From Promethearchaeota archaeon (GTDB lineage Archaea; Asgardarchaeota; Lokiarchaeia; Sigynarchaeales; SOKP01), in NCBI GenBank assembly GCA_016839845.1, contig JAEOTL010000186.1, positions 1 through 17,472 on the forward strand: a DNA stretch of 17,472 nt, written 5' to 3'. The translations under genes were made by a program, and so were the position numbers. Positions 1 through 5,744 of this stretch are shown one piece after another (the first letter of the stretch is position 1; the number at the start of each line of letters is the position of its first letter). The notes under the pieces were generated by a model. That model was not told where the DNA came from. It ran no database searches and worked only from the letters and a program-made list of their open reading frames with translations.

Positions 1-213
1 TCCATAACCCGCCATTAATTCAAGAACGTTTTCGGGAATTTGACTTCCATAATATAAATCCTTTATTTGATAAATACTATAATCGTTTCTATCTTTACCG
101 GCAACAAAAAGCTGACCTAATTCGAACTCTTGATCTGACTTTTGTCTTAAAATTAATTTTACAAGGGAAGTTCCTGTTACAAATGTCCCAATTTTTTTTC
201 CTAATTTTGGCAT
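1..213 (-). CDS. HerA-like helicase/translocase, N-terminal fragment (gene runs off the window)
   Basis: The first 71 codons of a gene read leftward out of the window, starting at the ATG at 213-211. HerA is a hexameric DNA-pumping ATPase that works with the NurA nuclease to resect DNA ends. The visible part is a beta-rich N-terminus, starting with residues 'KIGTFVTGTS' (7-16), followed by an 'ELGQLF' strand (31-36) and 'YQIKDLYYG' (48-56). This is the pattern expected of the HAS-barrel that precedes the RecA-like ATPase core of HerA proteins. The Walker motifs would lie outside the window and cannot be checked. The gene begins 18 bases after the nurA stop codon on the same strand, so the two are probably co-transcribed. 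The assignment leans on this neighbour as much as on the sequence. Another HAS-barrel ATPase is possible. Confidence 0.62.
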   Translation of the reverse strand, partial: MPKLGKKIGTFVTGTSLVKLILRQKSDQEFELGQLFVAGKDRNDYSIYQIKDLYYGSQIPENVLELMAGYG

Positions 214-231
214 ATTCCACACTCTATAAAC

Positions 232-1362
232 TTATTTTCTTATTATATTTAATAAATCATGGGCGTTTACAGCACGTAAACGGGGTAAGATAAAGTTGGT
301 ATAATCTTCTTGATTAAATTCAGCAAGTAGCTGGATCTTTTGGGGTTCTAATTCTTTATATCTCACCGCTGCTAGCTGATCTGCTTTAATAAGACCATAA
401 GGATATCCAGGGTAAGATAAATCATTAGAATTTTTAGCAAGGTTAGAAATCACACTCTCACAATCATCATCAGACATTTTTTCTGCCTGATCTAACAAGA
501 TATCAAATCTAAATGAATAATATGAGTTTTTGTGTAATTTCACAAAATATAAATCGGCGCTTTCTTGAGATTTTGTAATTCTGTATATTGGATGGTAATA
601 CCACGAGTTATTTGGGTATTTATTATTCCCAATATAGTGAATTAATGAATTTAATGAATTTCCTTTTTGAGTGAACAATCTGCAAGTTTTCGAAAGACCT
701 GTGACCGTTACTCCTTTACTGATTGCAGTTTTATATAATTCTTCAGCTAAAGCAGTTTCATTTGTATAGCCAGACTGAAGTGAACCATCTCTAACGAAAA
801 TATTCCCTTCATCTAATTCATCATTGATAAATTTGGTTGCATAAGTCCATTCAGCAAATCTCATTGCAATCCCCCCAAAAACATTAATATCCGCAAACCC
901 GAAACCTCCTTCCCGAATGGAAGGATCATCAATCGGAAAAATTAATTCTTTTTGGGGAAGATATTCTAAAAACTTGTCTTCAAGAGGAAAAAACCGTGTA
1001 ATATAACATAATTTATTTTCATCAGAAACATCTAAGACGGTCGCACTATAAAACTCAATTTTAACAGGTGTTTTTGAAGGTTCAGCCCATTCATTAGAAA
1101 CAAAAAGCACACCTGCTACACGATTTAAGCTGATATTAAAATCTGCACTCCTTAAGATAGGGCCATTTCCCCCATCGACAAAACCCATTTTTCGTACGTT
1201 ATCGCAGTGTGGGATTTTAAATATTTTATCTTCTTGAATCTCAAACACTTCATCTTCTGGGCTTGGAGAATAGGGCTCTTCTTCTTTTGAATACCCCAAT
1301 TTTCTATTTTCAATAAACTCTACACATTCTTTCAGGGGATTTTTTCTTTTTTCACCACTCAT
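232..1362 (-). CDS. nurA: NurA-family 5'-3' nuclease
   Basis: A 376-residue protein with the marks of NurA, the manganese-dependent nuclease that trims DNA ends together with HerA in archaeal double-strand break repair. Seen: a 'FVDGGNG' motif (61-67) with the expected metal-binding Asp at 63, then the strand 'ADFNISLNRVAGVLF' (73-87); 'VRDGSLQ' (190-196) with a second acidic residue, D192; 'GLSKTCR' (222-228); 'FRFD' (284-287); and near the C-terminus 'YPGYPYGLIKADQLA' (317-331), a conserved NurA ending. Length is normal for the family. The start at 1362 has no clear ribosome-binding site; a TATA-like stretch at 1402-1413 lies about 40-50 bases upstream. The herA-like gene follows directly. 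Mre11 and Rad50 genes, often next to nurA in archaea, are not in this window but could lie beyond its left edge. Confidence 0.85.
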   Translation of the reverse strand: MSGEKRKNPLKECVEFIENRKLGYSKEEEPYSPSPEDEVFEIQEDKIFKIPHCDNVRKMGFVDGGNGPILRSADFNISLNRVAGVLFVSNEWAEPSKTPVKIEFYSATVLDVSDENKLCYITRFFPLEDKFLEYLPQKELIFPIDDPSIREGGFGFADINVFGGIAMRFAEWTYATKFINDELDEGNIFVRDGSLQSGYTNETALAEELYKTAISKGVTVTGLSKTCRLFTQKGNSLNSLIHYIGNNKYPNNSWYYHPIYRITKSQESADLYFVKLHKNSYYSFRFDILLDQAEKMSDDDCESVISNLAKNSNDLSYPGYPYGLIKADQLAAVRYKELEPQKIQLLAEFNQEDYTNFILPRLRAVNAHDLLNIIRK

Positions 1363-1401
1363 CTTAGGAGAAAGGGTATGTGTTTTTCTTAAAATATCTT
1401 C

Positions 1402-1413
1402 TTTATTAATAAA
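1402..1413 (-). promoter_or_regulatory. Possible TATA box for nurA-herA
   Basis: The AT-rich palindrome TTTATTAATAAA lies 40-50 bases upstream of the nurA start, in the 229-base divergent region shared with the HD-domain gene. Position and composition fit an archaeal TATA box, but the whole region is AT-rich, so this is weak evidence. Confidence 0.3.
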
Positions 1414-1559
1414 CCATAGAGACTTAACAGATTTAACAATTTTCAGACGTATATTTAACTTTTTATTAATAGCTTATTGAATTCATGATATTTAAAGAAA
1501 AATGTGTTGATTCTTTATTTTCTGGTTAATTCTTAGATTTAAAACTCTAAGCGTCTTCT

Positions 1560-1570
1560 ATTTTAAATAA
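1560..1570 (+). promoter_or_regulatory. Possible TATA box for the HD/nucleotidyltransferase genes
   Basis: A TTTTAAATAA stretch centred about 26 bases before the ATG at 1592. With usual archaeal spacing, transcription would begin at or next to the start codon, suggesting a leaderless mRNA. No good Shine-Dalgarno sequence precedes the ATG, which agrees with this. Confidence 0.4.
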
Positions 1571-1591
1571 GAGAACGGGAATGATATTGAC

Positions 1592-2260
1592 ATGCCAGAT
1601 AAAAAATTCAATGAGAAAGATACGTCTTTAATGAAATTTCTCGGAATACCAAACTTATTCATTAACCAAAAGATAAATAATTTAATAAAGATCAAGCTGT
1701 ATGGGTTTGATTTTTTTTTTGAGAAAGCACAATTAGATAAAACAATTCAAGAAGATTTGTCTTCGATTTTAGAAGCGACAAGAAAGCTACCAGCAGCATT
1801 GGGTGATTTTCATGGGTATTATGATGGTGGGCTTTATGATCACACTCTCCTTGTTGTTAATTATACTTATTACTTAGCTAATTCCTTAAGAAATGCAACT
1901 TTACTAAAAAGGTTAATTCTAACAGCAATCTGTCACGATTTTGGGAAAATTCCTTATTATATTTATAAACTTAAGCTAAATAACATTCCATTCCAGACTG
2001 AGTATCAGGAAATGAAAACGATACGCTCTGAGCTTCATATAAAGTATGGATTAACAGGAGAGGATGGGCATGTGGAAAATGCAATCGCAGTAATAAGGAA
2101 ATATCTTCGGAACCATGCGTCATTTTTTGATGATGAGATGTATCTAGCAATTGTATTTCATCACGGAGGATGGAGTAAATATCGTCCAATACAAATGAAT
2201 GGGTTTACTGCTATTATACATAATGCTGATATGTTTTCAAGCCATGTCCTTAAAATCTAA
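1592..2260 (+). CDS. HD-domain metal-dependent phosphohydrolase
   Basis: A 222-residue protein carrying an HD-superfamily phosphohydrolase domain over most of its length. Candidate metal ligands appear in the usual order: H84 in 'GGLYDHTLLV', H115-D116 in 'ICHDFGK', H160 in 'GHVENA', H190/H191 in 'VFHHGGW', and D213 in 'HNADM'. The 'GGLxxHT...HDFGK' spacing recalls the HD domain of YhaM-type exoribonucleases and related phosphodiesterases, but no nucleic-acid-binding domain is attached. Substrate (nucleotide, cyclic nucleotide or RNA end) cannot be told from the sequence. It is followed after 39 bases by the nucleotidyltransferase gene on the same strand, so the pair is probably one transcript. 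This raises the possibility that the two enzymes act in opposite directions on a nucleotide modification. The HD call is secure; the role is unknown. Confidence 0.8.
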   Translation: MPDKKFNEKDTSLMKFLGIPNLFINQKINNLIKIKLYGFDFFFEKAQLDKTIQEDLSSILEATRKLPAALGDFHGYYDGGLYDHTLLVVNYTYYLANSLRNATLLKRLILTAICHDFGKIPYYIYKLKLNNIPFQTEYQEMKTIRSELHIKYGLTGEDGHVENAIAVIRKYLRNHASFFDDEMYLAIVFHHGGWSKYRPIQMNGFTAIIHNADMFSSHVLKI

Positions 2261-2299
2261 ACTGGTTTAAGAAATTTAAGACGATAAAATTTAGCTATT

Positions 2300-3319
2300 A
2301 TGAATAACAAGAAGGTAACTAAAATAGAAGGAAAATTAGTTGCAGAAACTGAAAAAGCGTTATTAATTAAGTTTAAATCGGGAAAGGAAGAGTGGATTCC
2401 AAAATCAACCCTCAAATCACAACATAAAGTAGATATGAAAGATTTTCAATTGTTCATATTTGAAACGTGGGTTTTGGAGAAGAAAGGTCTTATCATTGAT
2501 GAAAAAACCCTCCTACAGCAAATGGTGCAAGGTTTAAAATCTCATCATTCAGAGAACCTTATATCGATCTATGGAATTGGAAGCTTTTTTGACAGAAATC
2601 TCCCTATTTCATGGACAAAAACAGATATAGACCTGATATTAATAGTGAAGTCTATTGATGATATTCCCGAAGAAGATTGGCAAAAGCGATTTTATCCTCG
2701 ATCCATTAATGGATTTGAGGTATTCCTTGGTTATAATACTATAAAGATGTACCAAAATAAGGAAAACTTTAAGGTGTTTTCAGTCGCTAATTATGAGTGG
2801 GCTCTTATTGAACTCACTAATCCTGAAAACTCGGAATTATTATATGGTTCAGATATCCGAGATCGTTTGCCCCCTTCTGACCATCTGAATTTTGATTTTG
2901 ATGACATAATAGCAAGGGGTATATACCATATTGAAAAGAGTTTACGGGAAAAAGATGATATTATTGCCATGCGGGAGCTTACAAAGAGCATATTCAAAAT
3001 AGGGTTCTACTGTTGTCTATATTTTGCACGAAACTTTAAACACACATCGTTTATTGAGATAAAGAAACAACTAAAGACTTTAAATAATCCAATTGTCAAC
3101 ATGATTAAGGGATATTTTGAAGAAGCTCTTATTTATCGGGAGATTGACCAATTTAAAAGAGATTTTAAAACACTGCGGAATGAGTTCACTCAATTTATCA
3201 TAAATTCCTTATTATCAGGGAAATTACATAGAAAGCTAACTTCCTCTGAGTTAAAAATCTTCTTCACCAAATATTTTGGGGGATTTCCTCTTATAATTCG
3301 CACCTTCAAGATTAATTAG
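2300..3319 (+). CDS. Nucleotidyltransferase with N-terminal beta-barrel and C-terminal helical (HEPN-like) region
   Basis: A 339-residue three-part protein. Residues about 5-40 form a small beta-rich module ('KIEGKLVAETEKALLIKF', then 'EEWIPKSTL') resembling SH3/Tudor-like barrels. Residues about 75-190 look like a Pol-beta-superfamily nucleotidyltransferase: 'GIGSFF' (92-97) supplies the GS motif, 'TDIDLILIV' (108-116) has the D109-x-D111 metal pair, and 'LYGSDIRDRLPP' (181-192) matches the segment after the core in MNT/kanamycin-nucleotidyltransferase-like proteins. E140 in 'FEVFLGY' could be the third carboxylate. Residues about 200-305 are predicted helical, as in HEPN-type partners of MNT proteins, but the toxin motif R-x4-6-H is absent; only two R-x3-H spacings occur (206-210 and 244-248). 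It probably shares a transcript with the upstream HD gene. Domain calls are good; whether it modifies RNA, protein or a small molecule is unknown. Confidence 0.72.
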   Translation: MNNKKVTKIEGKLVAETEKALLIKFKSGKEEWIPKSTLKSQHKVDMKDFQLFIFETWVLEKKGLIIDEKTLLQQMVQGLKSHHSENLISIYGIGSFFDRNLPISWTKTDIDLILIVKSIDDIPEEDWQKRFYPRSINGFEVFLGYNTIKMYQNKENFKVFSVANYEWALIELTNPENSELLYGSDIRDRLPPSDHLNFDFDDIIARGIYHIEKSLREKDDIIAMRELTKSIFKIGFYCCLYFARNFKHTSFIEIKKQLKTLNNPIVNMIKGYFEEALIYREIDQFKRDFKTLRNEFTQFIINSLLSGKLHRKLTSSELKIFFTKYFGGFPLIIRTFKIN

Positions 3320-3380
3320 TTAGGGGAAAATTCAATTGACTTATTTTATACTAAGCTTGTAATCTATTTCTGATGTATAG

Positions 3381-3393
3381 AAATATATAAAGG
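3381..3393 (+). promoter_or_regulatory. TATA box for the longin-like gene
   Basis: AAATATATAAAGG is a strong match to an archaeal TATA element. Transcription would start around 3408-3415, leaving a leader of roughly 55 bases before the ATG at 3468. A GGGGT stretch about 12 bases before that ATG could be a weak ribosome site. Confidence 0.5.
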
Positions 3394-3467
3394 AGTACTA
3401 ATATCAATAGTATAGGCATAAAAGCGTTAAATGGGGAAAATTAGAGTTAAATTGGGGTCGAAAAAAT

Positions 3468-4130
3468 ATGAATCCTGTAGAAGTTTATATTATTGCTAAA
3501 GATGCTGGACTATTATTATATAAATATTCAATTGTTGATTTTGGACAAACAGATAAGGATCAATTAATGTCAGGATTCTTAACTGCTCTCAATAATTTTG
3601 CAAAAGAAGTTGATTTTCCCGCAGGAGTATCACTAATTCGATCTGGATCTTTGGAGGCCAGATTTAGCCCAGGAGAGCATGTTTTTTCAGTATTAATTAT
3701 TGATTATCAGATGCCACTTGGTTCATCTACCGAACCAATTTTAAGCGGACTTGCCGAGGAAATAACAGATAGGTTCGAAAATAAATATAAGATTCCATTA
3801 GAGAGCCAGGCGAACTCTAACAAATTCCAATCTAATGTATTTAGTGATTTTTGGGAAGATATAGATGGAATTATTGACAAATACGGGGAAGAATCTAACG
3901 AATTATATCAAAAATTAATATTAATTGAATCTATTTATGCAAAAGTACCTCAAAAATGGTGTCTCCCATTGATTGAGGAAGCAGGTCAGGGTGAGACGGT
4001 TGATATTGTAAAGGGCATCCCAAAAAAATATCACTATCTCTTAAAAAGAGCAATTCAAAAAGTGAACCTTAATAGCATGCCTGTGTGGGAAATTTTTGCG
4101 GTTTCTACATTAGATCCTAATAATCTATGA
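3468..4130 (+). CDS. Longin/roadblock-like domain protein (Asgard type)
   Basis: A 220-residue soluble protein without a signal peptide or membrane span. The first 110 residues alternate strands and helices in a longin-like order: strand 'VYIIAKDAGLLLYKYSI' (5-21), helix 'DQLMSGFLTALNNFAKEV' (31-48), strands near 'GVSLIRSGSLEARFSP' (53-68) and 'VFSVLIIDYQMP' (72-83), then helix 'ILSGLAEEITDRFENKY' (91-107). Proteins opening with such an 'xxIIxKxGLxLY' strand and a 'sGFLxAlxxFAkE' helix are numerous in Asgard archaea, where longin and roadblock domains are thought to regulate small GTPases. The C-terminal half (about 115-220) is not recognised; it is acidic, then helical. No GTPase gene is adjacent. 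The fold assignment is pattern-based; the GTPase link is inference. Confidence 0.55.
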   Translation: MNPVEVYIIAKDAGLLLYKYSIVDFGQTDKDQLMSGFLTALNNFAKEVDFPAGVSLIRSGSLEARFSPGEHVFSVLIIDYQMPLGSSTEPILSGLAEEITDRFENKYKIPLESQANSNKFQSNVFSDFWEDIDGIIDKYGEESNELYQKLILIESIYAKVPQKWCLPLIEEAGQGETVDIVKGIPKKYHYLLKRAIQKVNLNSMPVWEIFAVSTLDPNNL

Positions 4131-4197
4131 TACTATTTAATTACACTAAATAAGACTCAATCTTATAATCTATCATTCTTATTTAAAGAGTAAAGGG

Positions 4198-4227
4198 CAA
4201 CCCTCAAATGATTTGAGTTGGTTTTTT
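4198..4227 (+). terminator. Hairpin plus T-run downstream of the longin-like gene
   Basis: CTCAAA-TGA-TTTGAG forms a six-pair stem extended by CAA/TTG across a two-base bulge, and is followed by GTTTTTT. It lies about 70 bases past the longin-like stop, between two convergent genes, as expected of a terminator. Confidence 0.5.
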
Positions 4228-4270
4228 AGAAATAACAAGAAATGTAAATATTTTTTATTTAGAATAAAAT

Positions 4271-4280
4271 AAAAAAAAAA
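4271..4280 (-). terminator. T-tract terminator of the histone gene
   Basis: A run of ten A on the plus strand (ten T on the transcribed sense of the histone gene), about 20-28 bases past the histone stop codon. Oligo-T tracts are the usual archaeal termination signal. Confidence 0.45.
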
Positions 4281-4298
4281 TTGGGTTTAAAAAACTGC

Positions 4299-4493
4299 TT
4301 AAAGGTCGCGTGCCTTTACAGTCTTTCGATTATTACCTTTGGCGCGTGCTACTGCCTTATCAAGAAGGTCTGTAATAATAGCATTTAACGCCTCTCCATC
4401 GAGAACGCCACTGCTCGTGTTGCAGCCCTTGCTCTTAATGAACTCCCTCACTTTTGACTTAACGTACAAAGGTTCGGATTTTTTCTTAGCCAT
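4299..4493 (-). CDS. Small histone-fold DNA-binding protein (Bd0055 / face-to-face type)
   Basis: A 64-residue basic protein. It has one histone fold: helix 1 'VKSKVREFIKSKG' (11-23), loop 'CNTSSG' (24-29), long helix 2 'EALNAIITDLLDKAVARAKGN', then loop 2 with 'RKTVKARDL' at the very end (56-64). The order 'SKVxxxIKxKGxNTS...RKTVxARD' resembles the Bdellovibrio histone Bd0055 and related archaeal proteins more than HMf-type histones; this comparison is from memory. As in that group, helix 3 is cut short, here ending at RDL. Such proteins bind DNA and are proposed to pair face-to-face instead of making nucleosome-like wraps. A clear ribosome site, GAGGT at 4504-4508, sits 10 bases before the ATG. 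The gene is visibly richer in G+C than its surroundings, consistent with high expression. Alba is encoded just upstream on the same strand. Confidence 0.8.
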   Translation of the reverse strand: MAKKKSEPLYVKSKVREFIKSKGCNTSSGVLDGEALNAIITDLLDKAVARAKGNNRKTVKARDL

Positions 4494-4503
4494 GTTGATT
4501 TCT

Positions 4504-4508
4504 ACCTC
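4504..4508 (-). promoter_or_regulatory. Ribosome-binding site of the histone gene
   Basis: GAGGT on the minus strand, 10 bases from the ATG, follows a long A-rich leader. It fixes the start codon at 4493. A TATA-like TTTTAAATAC at about 4541-4550 (minus sense) would give a leader of about 27 bases. Confidence 0.55.
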
Positions 4509-4697
4509 TTTTTTTTAAGATTTTTTTTATAATTTAAAATTGTATTTAAAATACGGTTTTAAATTGAGTTTAATATATTTTTGATGTTATGTATTTATTT
4601 TCTATTTGTATTATTAAATCTTTGTAATTTTGGCTAGAAAATTTTAATTTCCCTTTTTTCAAGTGAAAATGAGGTAGAAGTTTAAGATATTAAAGCA

Positions 4698-4722
4698 TCA
4701 AAAAAAGCCCCTCTAAATAGAG
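4698..4722 (-). terminator. Hairpin plus T-run, second terminator candidate after Alba
   Basis: On the minus strand CTCTATTTAGAG (five-pair stem, two-base loop) is followed by GGGGCTTTTTTT. It lies about 150 bases past the Alba stop and upstream of the histone promoter, so it could stop read-through between the two genes or end an unseen small RNA. Confidence 0.4.
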
Positions 4723-4812
4723 TTTCCTGTAAATTTAAATATCTTAGGTGCAAAAGATTGAGGAACTATATTAAAGTTTTACCTTAATGGAACTATAAAA
4801 GAAAAAATGTAT

Positions 4813-4821
4813 AAAAAAAAA
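4813..4821 (-). terminator. T-tract terminator of Alba
   Basis: A nine-base A run on the plus strand reads as CTCC followed by nine T in the Alba direction, about 50 bases past the Alba stop. There is no strong hairpin, as is usual for archaeal oligo-T termination. Confidence 0.4.
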
Positions 4822-4869
4822 GGAGTGTTGTAGTTTATTGGTTAAATCTAAGAGAAAACGTAAATCAAT

Positions 4870-5148
4870 TTACTTTGGTGGTGCTAGTTTAATTTCAATG
4901 CTTGAAACATTGTTGTTTTGTCCATTTTCTCCTTCTAATTGTTCAGTGCTAAGTTTGATGTCCTCATATTCAGTACCCTTCAAGAATCTATTTCTTAGAA
5001 TTTCACACACATCAACTGCATGGGAAATTGCTCGACCTCGGGCTTTAACGGTACAAACTTCACCTTTGTTAAGGATCATCATAGTGGCCATCACATAGTT
5101 CATGGTTGGGCGACGACCAACAAAGACAGAATTTTCTTCTTTTGACAT
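4870..5148 (-). CDS. albA: Alba family DNA/RNA-binding chromatin protein
   Basis: A 92-residue protein that matches Alba (Sso10b family) throughout: 'VFVGRRPTMNYVMATMMILNKG' (8-29, the first strand and helix), 'VKARGRAISHAVDVCEILRNRFL' (34-56, the second strand and helix) and the C-terminal strand 'SSIEIKLAPP' ending the protein. Alba dimers coat DNA and also bind RNA in archaea. Length is normal. At the position where Sulfolobus Alba has the paired lysines K16-K17, one of them the acetylation target of Pat and Sir2, this protein has R12-R13. The start at 5148 is supported by GAGGA seven bases upstream. Together with the histone gene downstream on the same strand it makes a small chromatin-protein island; separate end signals between them suggest separate transcripts. 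Confidence 0.93.
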   Translation of the reverse strand: MSKEENSVFVGRRPTMNYVMATMMILNKGEVCTVKARGRAISHAVDVCEILRNRFLKGTEYEDIKLSTEQLEGENGQNNNVSSIEIKLAPPK

Positions 5149-5155
5149 ATTATTT

Positions 5156-5160
5156 TCCTC
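5156..5160 (-). promoter_or_regulatory. Ribosome-binding site of Alba
   Basis: GAGGA on the minus strand, seven bases before the Alba ATG, preceded by an A-rich leader (ACTATAAAAAATTAAAA at about 5169-5185) similar to that of the histone gene. Confidence 0.55.
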
Positions 5161-5411
5161 TTTTGTTTTTTAATTTTTTATAGTGTTTCCTTACTCTTTT
5201 AGCATTCTTGCATTTACGTATAACGTATTGAAGTTTTAACGTAATTAGTATTTCAAATTACGGCAACTACATTTTCTTAGAAATTTTAGAAATATTTTAA
5301 ATTTTATTGTCCAATTAATAACATGAATTTATTTTGTGAATTATAAAATATTTGGAATTTAGTAATGGGTGTGATTAATTCAAATAAAAAAAAAAGAAGA
5401 TGTTTTGATTT

Positions 5412-5653
5412 TTACATACCTTTAAGTCTTACACCTAATAACATTAAAAACCAAGCAAAAAAGACTAAAATTAATCCTATAATTACCCAAACTTCATTGG
5501 AAATAAGTGTTCCGAGGGAAATTGTGGGGAACGTTAATCCAAATACTCCAAAGATTAATTCGATGAGTATGAATAAGCCCCCTGCTAAAAAGAGAAAGGA
5601 TAGAACTACAGTAAATTTGCTTGGCGGAGTCCACGCTATTTTTTTCTCACCAT
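5412..5653 (-). CDS. Small two-span membrane protein; reading frame interrupted at an A7 run near the start
   Basis: Read leftward, the codons at 5639-5415 encode 75 residues beginning 'IAWTPPSKFTVVLSFLF' and ending 'VRLKGM', with stop TAA at 5414-5412. There are two strong membrane spans, 'VVLSFLFLAGGLFILIELI' and 'VWVIIGLILVFFAWFLMLLG', separated by a short polar loop with Thr, Ser and Asn. Basic residues at both ends predict a hairpin with both termini in the cytosol. No ATG, GTG or TTG opens this frame. The nearest ATG (5653-5651) reads ATG GTG AGA AAA AAA TAG; a -1 shift on the A AAA AAA heptamer would give MVRKK followed by the conserved-looking IAWTPPSKF. The alternatives are an assembly error of one A, a rare start such as ATT at about 5662, or a decayed gene. 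It follows signal peptidase on the same strand by about 90 bases. Family not identified. Confidence 0.6.
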
Positions 5654-5744
5654 TGTGTTTAATTAAAAATAATATATTCTAAAATGGATTCTTGCTTTTT
5701 AATTGTATGAAAAATTGAGTTGGGAGTCTAAATTTGATTTTATG

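Larger units (their letters stand above)
4494..4869. other. 376-base intergenic region between histone and Alba genes
   Basis: This very AT-rich spacer holds the 3' end signals of Alba and the promoter of the histone gene, both on the minus strand. I see no credible gene in it on either strand: the longest plus-strand frame nearby runs antisense into Alba. No tRNA-like clover leaf was recognised. Confidence 0.6.

Noticed and set aside
1971..2189. A 72-codon minus-strand frame within the HD-domain gene.
   Set aside because: The plus-strand HD gene has its metal-ligand motifs across this stretch; the antisense frame has no domain or start signal.
2900..3210. A toxin-type HEPN active site in the nucleotidyltransferase fusion.
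   Set aside because: Only R-x3-H spacings are present (206-210 and 244-248); the required R-x4-6-H is not found.
4198..4227. The CTCAAAT-G-ATTTGAG palindrome as a regulatory operator.
   Set aside because: Its place between two convergent genes and the T-run directly after it fit a terminator better.
4838..5098. An 86-codon plus-strand frame with a GGAG ribosome-like site a few bases before it.
   Set aside because: It starts at TTG and lies almost wholly antisense to Alba, which is certain. Its peptide shows no domain. The GGAG is the complement of the CTCC before Alba's T-tract.
5365..5682. A 105-codon plus-strand frame.
   Set aside because: The composition (many Lys, Asn, Pro, no domain) is that of an antisense shadow. 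The opposite strand encodes a convincing two-span membrane protein.
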